DNA from: Lachnoclostridium sp. UBA903
GTDB lineage: Bacteria > Bacillota > Clostridia > Lachnospirales > Lachnospiraceae
Reading direction: 5' to 3'
DNA length: 64,000 nt
Assembly: GCA_002294045.1 (NCBI GenBank)
Contig: DBEP01000027.1
Coordinates: forward strand, 1 to 64,000
The position numbers and the translations under genes are program-made. Position 1 is the stretch's first letter, and every line of letters begins with the position of its first letter. Under the pieces are notes generated by a model. The model did not search any database. It saw only the letters and a program-made list of their open reading frames with translations, and was not told the DNA's origin. Below are positions 18,604 to 27,845 of the stretch, piece by piece.

Positions 18604-19485
18604 ATGATTAAAATAAAATGGTTCAAAGGGCAATGGATTCATATCACATTCCGGAAAATCCTGCTTTATGCGGTAATGCTGTGCCTTGTGGCATTTACTT
18701 CACTGCCTCTTTTGTATCTTGTCAGTACGGCATTTAAACCCATGGATGAATTATTTTTATTCCCGCCGAGATTTTTTGTAAAAAGGCCGGACACAAAAAA
18801 TTTTTCCGATTTGCTGCAGTCACTGGAAAGCTCCACGGTTCCCTTTTTAAGATATGCTTACAATAGTCTGGTCATTACGGTCGTTACGGTTACTCTTACC
18901 GTAATGGTTTCCGCACTGGGAGCCTATTCCCTGGTTAAATTTAAGCCGCCGGGAAGTGCCTTTTTGTTTCATATTGTATTAATGGCATTGATGTTTTCAC
19001 CCCATGTCACTAGAATTCCAAGTTATATGGTAATAAACAGGCTGGGGCTGATTAATACCTATGGAGCATTAATACTGCCGAATATTGCGGTGGCATATAA
19101 CATTTTTCTGATGAAACAATTTATTGAGCAGTATCCGGATGAACTGCTGGAGGCGGCAAGAATTGACGGAGCCGGTGAATTTGTGATTTTCCTGAAATTA
19201 GTTATGCCTGCCCTTTCACCGGCCTGGTCTACCTTAATCGTATTCTCTTTTGTTTCGAATTGGAACGATGCATTCTCACCTTTGATTTATATTACAAGCC
19301 AGGCCATGAAGACGCTGCCGCTGGCCTTAAATACCATCAGCGGCGGTGCGGCCGGTATGAGTGTCGGGAGAGCAGGGGCTGTTGCGGCTGCGGCTTTCCT
19401 CATGACAATTCCCACAGTTATTATTTTCACGGTAATGCAGCATAAGGTCATGGAGACAATGGTTTATTCCGGAATTAAAGGGTAA
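18604..19485 (+). CDS. ABC importer permease (MalG/YesQ-like)
   Basis: A 293-residue permease with about six transmembrane helices, EAA loop EAARIDGAGE, and the C-terminal MVYSGIKG ending of CUT1 inner-membrane proteins. GGAGGT lies about eight bases before the ATG. It is the pore partner of 17584 and is followed 31 bases later by the NHL/Yip1 gene. Confidence 0.92.
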   Translation: MIKIKWFKGQWIHITFRKILLYAVMLCLVAFTSLPLLYLVSTAFKPMDELFLFPPRFFVKRPDTKNFSDLLQSLESSTVPFLRYAYNSLVITVVTVTLTVMVSALGAYSLVKFKPPGSAFLFHIVLMALMFSPHVTRIPSYMVINRLGLINTYGALILPNIAVAYNIFLMKQFIEQYPDELLEAARIDGAGEFVIFLKLVMPALSPAWSTLIVFSFVSNWNDAFSPLIYITSQAMKTLPLALNTISGGAAGMSVGRAGAVAAAAFLMTIPTVIIFTVMQHKVMETMVYSGIKG

Positions 19486-19516
19486 TCCGATAATCAAAAG
19501 AAAGGGGCATTAAGAG

Positions 19517-21691
19517 TTGGGACAATTTTACAGACACAAGGATAAAAAACCGGTATTGTTCATTCTTATATTCATTTTCAGCTTTGGCTGCTTTGTGCCT
19601 TCCGTTCCGGCCGGAGAGGATACGGATTATGTTACCGCAAATACGGCTTTCCGTTTACCCATACCAAAAGCATATAATACGGCCGGTACCATAAATAATC
19701 TGGGAATATGGGAAGATGAAAAAATATATTTCAAAGATCCGCAGGATATTTTCATTGATAAAAATGATAATTTATATATTGCCGACAGCGGAAATAACCG
19801 TATTGTTGTAATAAATCCGGAGATGGTTACAACCGGAGTGTTTTACAGCCCGGATGAAAAAGCCTTCCGTTCGCCGGAAGGCCTCTATGTGGACGAAGAC
19901 GGGGATATGTATGTGGCCGATACGGGAAATGCAAGAATTGTACATATGTCGCCGTCAGGTGAGCTGGTGGAGATTTTTTATAATCCCGAATCCGAATTGT
20001 TAGGAAATGCACCATTCTCACCATCCAAGCTTATTGTAAGCAAAACCGGTTATATTTATGTTGTCCGGGGGGAAAACATAATGGCTGTTGACGGTAATAA
20101 CGGTTTCCGCGGATTGTTCGGACAGACGGATATCGGTTACAGCCTGACGGAAGCCCTGGTTCGTATTTTTGCTTCCGAACAGCAGAAATTATTTATGGCA
20201 AAAAGAACTGCTTCCTCTTATATGAATCTGACCCTTGGACAGGACGGTATGATTTATGCCACTAGTCTGGAAAGAACAGAAGGTGAGATTAAGAAGCTGA
20301 ACTCCATAGGCAATAATATCTACCGCAAATATACTACCATAGGCGGCGGCTTTACCAATCCGGTCACGGAGTTTATGAAAGAGAAAATCCTGAAATCCGT
20401 GGTAGCCAGCAATTCTTTCAAGTTTGGTGAATATTTCGATGACGAAGGAAATTATATGGAACCCATATTCCGGGATATTACCGTTGATTCCGGCGGAATC
20501 GTTACGGTTATTGAGGAACAGACAGGAAAGCTTTATCAATATGACCAGGAGGGCAATATGCTGGCGGCTTTCGGCGGAACCGGTGAAAGAAAGGGAGAAT
20601 TCTCAAGACCCAGTTCCATTGCGGTTAACAGTAAAGGCGTTATTTATGTCGCGGACCGGCTGAATAATAATATTCAATATTTTGAACCCACGGAATTTAT
20701 CGGGACTGTACAGGAAGCCGCAAAGGCATATGATGCAGGAGATTATAATTTATCCTTTGAGCGCTGGTCCCAGGTGCTGGAATTACATGAAAATTATGAG
20801 CTTGCCCATGCCGGCCTGGCAAAAGCTTATTATAAGCAGGGCAGGTACAGGGAATCCATGAAGGAAAGCAGGCGGGCAGGTGACAGGTCCCTTTATTCAC
20901 AAGCCTTTGATGAATATAAATACCAGGTATTCAGGGATAATTTTGCATTTGTTCTGGCAGCGGGGCTGATTCTTATGATTGCTGTCTTCTTATTTTTGAA
21001 GTATTCCTTTGGTGCGGGTACAAAAGCATTCTGGAGCTTTATGAGGGAGCATAATAAGAAAATGGGAGTCCGGCAGGGATTAAAATATTCCTGTCATGTG
21101 ATTCTGCATCCCATAGATACCATTGAAGGGGTAAATTATTATAAAAACCGGATTAATCTGAAATCTTCCTATATCATAATGGCGGCAGCATTTTTTGTGA
21201 GAATTGCATATATCTATCTGGTGCATTATCCGCTGGCTTCTATTGAATTAAATGACGCAAATCTGTTTTTTGAAGGCTTTAAATTATTTATTATTCCGCT
21301 GACCTGGATACCTGCTTCCTTTGCCGTAACCAGTATATCCGACGGAGAAAGTAAATTCCCGGAGATAACATTTACTGCCGTTCTGGGTCTGGTGCCTTAT
21401 ATCTTTATTAACCTGCCGCTGATGTTTTTATCTCATCTGATGTCAAGAAGCCAGCAGTCCTGGTACGGGGTTTTTACTGCGGCCGTATATGTCTGGATGA
21501 TAATTATTTATTTTTTAAGCTTGAAACTGTTAAACAGCTATTCCTTCGGAAAGACGCTTAGAATGATGGTTACGGCATTTTTTGTAATGCTGGTCATCTG
21601 GATTGTGGCCGGTTTATGCTATGTCCTTTCCGCAAGGGTGATACAGTTTGTTATCAATATCCTCAGAGAGCTCAGGGTGAACATATTATGA
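19517..21691 (+). CDS. NHL-repeat, TPR and Yip1-domain membrane protein
   Basis: A 724-residue multi-domain protein starting at TTG with an AAAGGGG site. An N-terminal hydrophobic segment (about residues 13-33) is followed by NHL beta-propeller repeats (about 60-395), e.g. PQDIFIDKNDNLYIADSGNN, PEGLYVDEDGDMYVADTG and PSSIAVNSKGVIYVADRLNN. A short TPR region follows (about 400-460, AKAYDAGDYNLSFERW), then a transmembrane helix (475-495), and a C-terminal Yip1-like domain with about five helices (545-720). The propeller is probably outside and may bind sugar or protein. It overlaps the DUF5696 gene by four bases and lies between two importer sets; its role is unknown. Confidence 0.82.
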   Translation: MGQFYRHKDKKPVLFILIFIFSFGCFVPSVPAGEDTDYVTANTAFRLPIPKAYNTAGTINNLGIWEDEKIYFKDPQDIFIDKNDNLYIADSGNNRIVVINPEMVTTGVFYSPDEKAFRSPEGLYVDEDGDMYVADTGNARIVHMSPSGELVEIFYNPESELLGNAPFSPSKLIVSKTGYIYVVRGENIMAVDGNNGFRGLFGQTDIGYSLTEALVRIFASEQQKLFMAKRTASSYMNLTLGQDGMIYATSLERTEGEIKKLNSIGNNIYRKYTTIGGGFTNPVTEFMKEKILKSVVASNSFKFGEYFDDEGNYMEPIFRDITVDSGGIVTVIEEQTGKLYQYDQEGNMLAAFGGTGERKGEFSRPSSIAVNSKGVIYVADRLNNNIQYFEPTEFIGTVQEAAKAYDAGDYNLSFERWSQVLELHENYELAHAGLAKAYYKQGRYRESMKESRRAGDRSLYSQAFDEYKYQVFRDNFAFVLAAGLILMIAVFLFLKYSFGAGTKAFWSFMREHNKKMGVRQGLKYSCHVILHPIDTIEGVNYYKNRINLKSSYIIMAAAFFVRIAYIYLVHYPLASIELNDANLFFEGFKLFIIPLTWIPASFAVTSISDGESKFPEITFTAVLGLVPYIFINLPLMFLSHLMSRSQQSWYGVFTAAVYVWMIIIYFLSLKLLNSYSFGKTLRMMVTAFFVMLVIWIVAGLCYVLSARVIQFVINILRELRVNIL

Positions 21692-23982
21692 TAGTAATAA
21701 GGAAAATTATGATGAAACAATTTGTAAAAAAAAGAATAGGGACCATATTGTTTTATACATTAGTCGCGGCATTTATCTTTTATGGCTGGTTTTATATTAA
21801 TCAGGCGAAAAAGAATGCCCTTACAGAAAAGACTTATGATTACCAGGCTCCAAAAGCGAATGCAGAGGATACCGGGACAGATGGTTATGAGAGGATTGCC
21901 GGTTCAGGCAATCTGGAGCTGTATTTTAATGCAGGGAGAGGAACCATCCGGGTAAAAAATACGGATTCCGGCTATATCTGGAAAAGCATAGCGGAAGAAG
22001 AGGATTATCCCACAGATAAACTGAATAAACAATGGAAATCCTATCTTAAATCTATGATTACCGTAAGCTACAATAATAAATCAAAGAGAGACGTACCGCC
22101 GGCTGTTGCCTATGGCGGAGACTGCGATTATATCAAAGCAGACTATATGGAAAACGGAGTACAGGTAAAATACGGTTTTACCGGGCTGGGGCTGTTTGTG
22201 AAGGTTGAATATGTTTTGGATAACGGCAGATTTATCGTCCGTATTCCCTATAAAGGGCTGGAAGAGCATATACAGTATTGCATTACCGCCCTGGAGATTA
22301 TGCCGTTTTTCGGAGCCGCCGGCAACGAGACAGAAGGTTATCTGCTTTATCCGGATGGCAGCGGCGCACTGTCGGTCTACGGTAAAACGAAAGACCGCCC
22401 CTCTAAGATAAAACAGGGGCAGTTAAGTACCTATTCGGATAAAAATGTTTCCATTGAAGGATACATAAATCCCGAATCCTATGAAAGATATACCGCAAGC
22501 CTTCCTGTTTACGGTATCAAGAATAATGGGGATGCGGTATTGGCCGCCGTTACCGAAGGAGCGGAAGACACGGGCATCATGACGTATCCTTCCGGTATTG
22601 TTGTAGATTTGAACCGGATAAATTTTAACATATATGTCCGTAATGTGTTTAATATTGATATATCCGGCGTGGCAAAAGCCGGCAATGCTGCCGGACAGGA
22701 TAATAAGGAGATTCAGCGGGTGGATGAGGAGATTATCCGGAGGGACCGGGAAATCACTTTTTTCTTCTTATCGGGAGATGAGGCGAACTACAGCAGGATG
22801 GCAGGTGTTTACCGGTCTTATCTGACAGAAAAAAAATTACTGGGAGATACCATAGAAGAAGGAAGCAAGATGCCTCTGGCATTGGAATTCCTGATGGGTG
22901 CGGCAGAGTCCGGGATGATTTTTGATAAGTATATCACCATGACCAGCTTTGATAACCTGATTACCATCTTTAAACGTCTGAAAGAACAGGGAGCCGGGGA
23001 AATGAAAGTCGTATTAACCTCCTGGCAGAAAGGCGGGGAAAATTATCCGGATTACTGGCCGGCCGCAGGGCAGATAGGCGGTTTTAAAGGACTTAAGAAG
23101 ATTAACCGGTATATGGAAGAAAACCCGGGAATTGATTTATTCCTGCAAAATAATTTTACTTTTGCCATAAAAGAAAACGGCGGTTTCTCAGCAACGGATG
23201 ATATTGTGTACAATGGCGTTTCCATTCCGGTAACGGCAGGTCATACGCAGACCTGGTATTTATTGAATCCCCAGGTTACCTATAACCGGGCCATGGATTT
23301 TATCGGCAGGCTGAAGGAGGTTAATCATATCGGTATCGGCTATGAGTATCTCGGAAGAATTGTGTATCCGGATTATAATAAAGCAAGCCCCTTTACCAGG
23401 AATGAGACAATACAAATGTGGCGGAAATTATTTGAGGATACCAAGGCTTCCGGTCATAAAACCGCAACGGAAGGGTTCAATCAATATACCTATTCCGGCG
23501 TGGATTATTTATACGGCCTGCCGCTTCAAGCATACGGTCTGGAAATTACGGACTATTCCGTTCCCTTTGTACCCATGGTACTGTCCGGACGGATTCCTTA
23601 TTCCTCCATGGCAGGCAATTTATCCTATGACCTGGATATACAAAAACTTCAATGGATTGAATACGGTGCACTGCCCTTTTTCAGATTGACCTGGGAGGAT
23701 TCGGTTTTGCTAAAAGAAACGGAATATAATTCCTTGTTTACATCAACCTATGATAAATGGGAAAGCAGAGTGGTATCGGTATATGAAGAATTCAGGGAAA
23801 ATTTCTCCGCTCTTTACGGACGGCAGATGACGCTCCATGAAATTCTGGATACAGGCGTAGTCAAGGTGGGATATGAAAACGGGACGCTGATTTACATCAA
23901 TTACAATACTACCGAAATAAAGGCGGAAGGTATTGCAATTCCTGCCAAAGGCTATGTTAAAACCAGCAGGGAGGGGGAGTGA
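21688..23982 (+). CDS. DUF5696-type membrane-anchored protein (possible glycoside hydrolase fold)
   Basis: A 764-residue protein with one N-terminal transmembrane segment (FYTLVAAFIFYGWFYI, about residues 21-36) and a large extracellular part. I recognise the family as DUF5696, which is commonly next to CUT1 importers and Yip1 proteins; its central half has the look of a TIM-barrel hydrolase (EMKVVLTSWQKGGENYPDYW, LFLQNNFTF, YEYLGRIVYPDYNK). The catalytic activity is unproven. ATG 21688 overlaps the preceding stop (ATGA); ATG 21709, with AAGGA six bases before it, is an alternative. It is followed seven bases later by a permease. Confidence 0.75.
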   Translation: MIVIRKIMMKQFVKKRIGTILFYTLVAAFIFYGWFYINQAKKNALTEKTYDYQAPKANAEDTGTDGYERIAGSGNLELYFNAGRGTIRVKNTDSGYIWKSIAEEEDYPTDKLNKQWKSYLKSMITVSYNNKSKRDVPPAVAYGGDCDYIKADYMENGVQVKYGFTGLGLFVKVEYVLDNGRFIVRIPYKGLEEHIQYCITALEIMPFFGAAGNETEGYLLYPDGSGALSVYGKTKDRPSKIKQGQLSTYSDKNVSIEGYINPESYERYTASLPVYGIKNNGDAVLAAVTEGAEDTGIMTYPSGIVVDLNRINFNIYVRNVFNIDISGVAKAGNAAGQDNKEIQRVDEEIIRRDREITFFFLSGDEANYSRMAGVYRSYLTEKKLLGDTIEEGSKMPLALEFLMGAAESGMIFDKYITMTSFDNLITIFKRLKEQGAGEMKVVLTSWQKGGENYPDYWPAAGQIGGFKGLKKINRYMEENPGIDLFLQNNFTFAIKENGGFSATDDIVYNGVSIPVTAGHTQTWYLLNPQVTYNRAMDFIGRLKEVNHIGIGYEYLGRIVYPDYNKASPFTRNETIQMWRKLFEDTKASGHKTATEGFNQYTYSGVDYLYGLPLQAYGLEITDYSVPFVPMVLSGRIPYSSMAGNLSYDLDIQKLQWIEYGALPFFRLTWEDSVLLKETEYNSLFTSTYDKWESRVVSVYEEFRENFSALYGRQMTLHEILDTGVVKVGYENGTLIYINYNTTEIKAEGIAIPAKGYVKTSREGE

Positions 23983-23988
23983 GGGACT

Positions 23989-24969
23989 ATGGATAAAGCA
24001 GTTTGCATAAAAAGGAAGAAAAAATTCCGGTTAACCAAAGCAGCAAAGGATAAGCTGAAAGGGCTTGTATTTGTTTCCCCTTTTATTGTGGGGTTATGCC
24101 TTTTCTTCATTTATCCGATTTATATGTCCTTATACTTAAGCTTTGGCCATTTAAAAAATATTGTCGGTTTTCAGATTACCTGGGCAGGGGCCCAGAATTA
24201 TACACGTGCCTTTTTGCTGGATCCGGATTTTATACCTATGTTTTTGCAGGTAGTAAGGGATACCATGATACAATTCCCTCTGACTATCATTTTATCTTTG
24301 ATTATAGCCATAATTATAAATAAAAATATGAAAGGCCGGGCACTGTTCCGAATTGCGTTTTTTATACCTTTTTTATTAGGAACCGGTGAAGTTATGCGGC
24401 AGCTGTTAAGCCAGGGGGTGGATAAAGAGGTGCTGTCCATAGATGACGGCAGTATTATACCATATAACATACTGAATTACTTTGGGCATACTATCGTAAG
24501 CGGAGTCCAGACCATTTTTGGGGTGATTGTCTCCGTACTGTGGGGGTCAGGAGTGCAGATACTGCTGTTTTTAGCCGGGCTGCAAAGTATTTCGCCTGCA
24601 CTTTACGAAGCGGCAAAAATCGACGGTGCTACCGAGTGGGAAATGTTCTGGAAGGTAACCGTTCCCATGATATCACCCATGATATTATTAAATCTTATAT
24701 TTACCATTGTGGATTCCTTCACCAACATCCGGAATCCCATGCTGGAATATATTAACAGCTATGGTTTTACAAAAGCCCAGTTTGACTACGGTGCGGCTAT
24801 GGGCTGGATTTATTTTGGATTTATCGGTTTGGTGGTTGCAGGTGTATTTGGAATTCTGAAAGGCTATATACATACCAATCAAGCGGAGGAGGTGAAGAAG
24901 CGTGACAGACAAGGTAAATATCGTAAAGTTATCGCAATCGGCCGTAAAACGAAAGGATATCGGGGCTAG
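23989..24969 (+). CDS. ABC importer permease (MalF-like)
   Basis: A 326-residue CUT1 permease with first transmembrane segment LVFVSPFIVGLCLFFIYPI and EAA loop EAAKIDGATE. The C-terminal 23 codons overlap the next permease gene by 68 bases in another frame. It works with 24902 and the binding protein at 26106 as the third importer of the window; no ATPase is encoded. Confidence 0.92.
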   Translation: MDKAVCIKRKKKFRLTKAAKDKLKGLVFVSPFIVGLCLFFIYPIYMSLYLSFGHLKNIVGFQITWAGAQNYTRAFLLDPDFIPMFLQVVRDTMIQFPLTIILSLIIAIIINKNMKGRALFRIAFFIPFLLGTGEVMRQLLSQGVDKEVLSIDDGSIIPYNILNYFGHTIVSGVQTIFGVIVSVLWGSGVQILLFLAGLQSISPALYEAAKIDGATEWEMFWKVTVPMISPMILLNLIFTIVDSFTNIRNPMLEYINSYGFTKAQFDYGAAMGWIYFGFIGLVVAGVFGILKGYIHTNQAEEVKKRDRQGKYRKVIAIGRKTKGYRG

Positions 24970-25948
24970 CCGTTTTTTAGTAAGCCATCCCGGGCTTAAG
25001 TACCGTATGGTAAGAGTATACCGTTATTTTACGGCAGCTTCCAGGCTGCGGGCTTTCGTGTCACGCCTGATGCTGTATATTTTGTTAATCGGGTTGGCCT
25101 TTGTTTTTGTATATCCGTTTTTATTTATGCTTGTTACATCATTAAAGTCCAATGCTGACTTAAGTAATTTAGCCGTACAGTGGATACCGACGGAATTAAG
25201 ATTCGAAAATTATTACATAGCCTGGGATATTCTAAAATTCCCAATATATTTTAAAAACTCAGCCTTTGTTACGATATTGGCTTCCCTGGGACATATTTTG
25301 GCATGTTCTTTTATCGGATACGGTTTTGCCAGATTTAATTTTCCGTTAAAAAAATTTTTATTTGCCTGTGTTATACTGTCATTTATTGTTCCGGTACAAA
25401 CGATTATTATACCGTTATATTTAACGTATACCAACTTCGGCTGGATTGACACCTATCTTCCGTTAATTCTTCCAACCTTTTTTGGTTTTGGATTTAAGGG
25501 GGCGCTGTATATCTTTCTATTCCGGCAGTTTTATCTGACTTTGCCGGTAGATTTGGAAAATGCCGCTCTCATTGACGGCTGCGGCTTTTTAAAGACCTAT
25601 TGGAAGGTTGTTTTTCCGCTGGCACAGTCCACCCTGGTCGTGGCCCTGGTTTTATCCGTGGTTTGGCACTGGAATGATTTCTATGAGCCCGGAATTTATA
25701 TATCGAAAAGCGTGATGGGATTTTTGCCGTCCCGCATTAACCGGATTATATCCGTTGTCAATGCACCGCCGGAAGAATTATTTGATTTACTGGAGAGCCT
25801 TGGTATGGAAGGCGGTGAAGATACCGTCAATAACGCGGTTATTATGGCAGGAACAACCTTAATCAGCGCACCTGTTCTGCTCTTTTTTGCCTTTGCCCAG
25901 CGGAAGTTTATGCAGGGGATTGAAAGAACCGGTATTACCGGTGAGTAA
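24902..25948 (+). CDS. ABC importer permease (MalG-like)
   Basis: A 348-residue permease with an N-terminal extension of about 50 residues before the first transmembrane helix (LMLYILLIGLAFVFVYPFLF). The ATPase-contact loop is NAALIDGCGF, with Asn in place of the usual Glu. The start is GTG at 24902, supported by AGGAGGT eight bases upstream, inside the end of the preceding gene. The 68-base overlap implies coupled translation. It lies 157 bases before the binding-protein gene. Confidence 0.9.
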   Translation: MTDKVNIVKLSQSAVKRKDIGASRFLVSHPGLKYRMVRVYRYFTAASRLRAFVSRLMLYILLIGLAFVFVYPFLFMLVTSLKSNADLSNLAVQWIPTELRFENYYIAWDILKFPIYFKNSAFVTILASLGHILACSFIGYGFARFNFPLKKFLFACVILSFIVPVQTIIIPLYLTYTNFGWIDTYLPLILPTFFGFGFKGALYIFLFRQFYLTLPVDLENAALIDGCGFLKTYWKVVFPLAQSTLVVALVLSVVWHWNDFYEPGIYISKSVMGFLPSRINRIISVVNAPPEELFDLLESLGMEGGEDTVNNAVIMAGTTLISAPVLLFFAFAQRKFMQGIERTGITGE

Positions 25949-26035
25949 TTCTTAAACCTGCAATTAAGCCTTTTGCTTTACAGCGAAGCGGGAATATCCG
26001 GTTTACCTGAACGAAAGAGCCGTATGTTACTTTGG

Positions 26036-26090
26036 TGTAAAAGAGGAAACTCTTTTACATAGATTATTCAGATGCGCAAAAACATGCGCA
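26036..26090 (+). other. Two hairpins before the binding-protein gene, one with a GAAA tetraloop
   Basis: 26036-26045 pairs perfectly with 26050-26059 around a GAAA loop (GNRA type). A second hairpin TGCGCA/TGCGCA (26073-26078 with 26085-26090) ends just before the ribosome-binding site at 26096. They may protect or separate the binding-protein message from the upstream permease message. Confidence 0.65.
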
Positions 26091-26105
26091 GGAATGGAGG
26101 TAAGT

Positions 26106-27716
26106 GTGAAGAAAAAAAGAAAAAAATTTTGTGCTTTGGCGATGATAGCGGCTTTAACCGTAATATCATTTGCCGGATGTAAAAAAGAAGATGCGGATTC
26201 TTCTTCCGTTACATCACAAACAGCAGAAACCGGAGAAGATACCGGGACGGAGGGTTCGGCTGCAGCCGGGGACAGCAAACTGCCGCCGTTAAAGCTTAGT
26301 GTAATGCTTCCTTACGGTACCAATGAGCATGATGAGGAAGAACTGACACAGCGCTTTTACAAAGATATTGAAACCTATACGAATACCGAACTGGAGTTTA
26401 TTTTTTATGATTTGAATATGTATTATGAGAAACTGGTATTATTATTAGCTTCTTCGGATATTCCCTCCGTTTTAATTACCGGTAAATCGCCGGAGTTTCT
26501 AAGTGCGGTGAAAAATGATGAGTTCTGGGATATTTCTGATTATATATATGATTACCAGAATATCTCCCGGATTTCGGAAACGGTATTTCTGAATGCTTCT
26601 ATTAACGGCAAGCTTTACGGAGTACCCCGTTCCAGGGACCTTGGACGAAACGGTTTCGGATATCGTCTTGACTGGCTGAATAATCTGGGGTTAAAAGAGC
26701 CGGAAACCCTGGATGAGTTATATGACATGCTGAGGGGGTTTACTTATGACGACCCGGACGGCAACGGTAAGGATGATACCTATGGACTTGGTGTTACGAA
26801 CTATACCGGAACCTGGGATATTATGCAGGTATGGTTCGGCGCTCCCAATGGGTGGGGAATAGATGATAACGGTGATTTGATTCCGGCCCATATGACGGAA
26901 GAATATGATAACGCATTGGCCTGGTTCAGGAAGATTTATTCGGAGGGCCTCATAAATCCTGATTTTGCTACGGTCGCCAGCGGTGATTGGGATGACTTAC
27001 TGCTAAGAAACGGTGCCTGTGGTGCGACAGCAGATGTTGTTGACCGTTTCAGGCGAAATCAGGAATATTTTGAAGGAGAGGGGATTCCCGCCCAGACGAA
27101 AATAATTGGCTGTATTGATGCGGGATATGGCAAAAGAACCTATCCGACTTCCGGTTATAGTGATTTAATCGTAATTTCAAAACAAAAAATATCTACGGAA
27201 GAAGAACTGAAAAGGGCGCTTCAATTCATAGATGATATGAACGACGCCGAAATGTTAAAACTCATAGAATTCGGTTATGAAGGCGAAAGCTATTATGTAG
27301 ATGAAAACGGCTACGGCGTTTTATATACGGAAGAAGAAAGGAAGGAATTGGGAGTTCCCACATATGATTTCAAAAGCGGCATGAACCAGCTTCTAGCTTA
27401 TTTTATCAGCCCTGAAGAAGAGGCAAAACGTTTGAATAAAGCACCGGTTGAATCGGAAATCAGATTAATGGAAGCGGAAGTTAAGGAAGATAATATTCAG
27501 TATGTTGTTCCGAATTATGGAGCTCCCTATATTTCAGAAACTTATACGGAACTGGGCAGCGCTTTGGAGACGATTATCGGGGACGCCAGAACCAAATATA
27601 TCATGGGAGAAATTGATGACGTAGGGCTGCAGGAGGCGAAAAACCAGTGGCTGCGAAGCGGCGGCGAGACAGTCATTAAGGAAATGAATGAATTATACCA
27701 TGCAGCAGGCAATTAA
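26106..27716 (+). CDS. ABC importer substrate-binding lipoprotein
   Basis: A 536-residue lipoprotein. The signal peptide ends in ISFAGC, followed by an acidic Ser/Thr/Gly linker. The family pattern DDPDGNGKDDTYGLG is present, as in the protein at 38826, which it resembles throughout (shared end region GEIDDVGLQEAKNQWLRSGG). The start is GTG at 26106 with GGAGG (26096-26100); an upstream in-frame ATG overlaps that site. Together with 23989 and 24902 it forms a full importer, with the binding protein last. It is followed by the cytosolic lyase gene, which suggests uptake of rhamnogalacturonan oligosaccharides. Confidence 0.9.
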   Translation: MKKKRKKFCALAMIAALTVISFAGCKKEDADSSSVTSQTAETGEDTGTEGSAAAGDSKLPPLKLSVMLPYGTNEHDEEELTQRFYKDIETYTNTELEFIFYDLNMYYEKLVLLLASSDIPSVLITGKSPEFLSAVKNDEFWDISDYIYDYQNISRISETVFLNASINGKLYGVPRSRDLGRNGFGYRLDWLNNLGLKEPETLDELYDMLRGFTYDDPDGNGKDDTYGLGVTNYTGTWDIMQVWFGAPNGWGIDDNGDLIPAHMTEEYDNALAWFRKIYSEGLINPDFATVASGDWDDLLLRNGACGATADVVDRFRRNQEYFEGEGIPAQTKIIGCIDAGYGKRTYPTSGYSDLIVISKQKISTEEELKRALQFIDDMNDAEMLKLIEFGYEGESYYVDENGYGVLYTEEERKELGVPTYDFKSGMNQLLAYFISPEEEAKRLNKAPVESEIRLMEAEVKEDNIQYVVPNYGAPYISETYTELGSALETIIGDARTKYIMGEIDDVGLQEAKNQWLRSGGETVIKEMNELYHAAGN

Positions 27717-27747
27717 TACGGAAGAGGAAATAAAATCATAACTGGCA

Positions 27748-27780
27748 ATCACCCGGTTGATATTTTATGCGCCGGGTGAT
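27748..27780 (+). terminator. Hairpin after the binding-protein gene, weak terminator
   Basis: Nine-base stem (27748-27756 with 27772-27780) and a 15-base loop. An AT-rich stretch follows, but there is no T-run, so it may only reduce transcription into the lyase gene at 27846. Confidence 0.5.
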
Positions 27781-27845
27781 ATCATATATATATATTTAGA
27801 TTATAATGAAGTAATTTATCATTAACTCAAACCGGGGAGGTTTTT

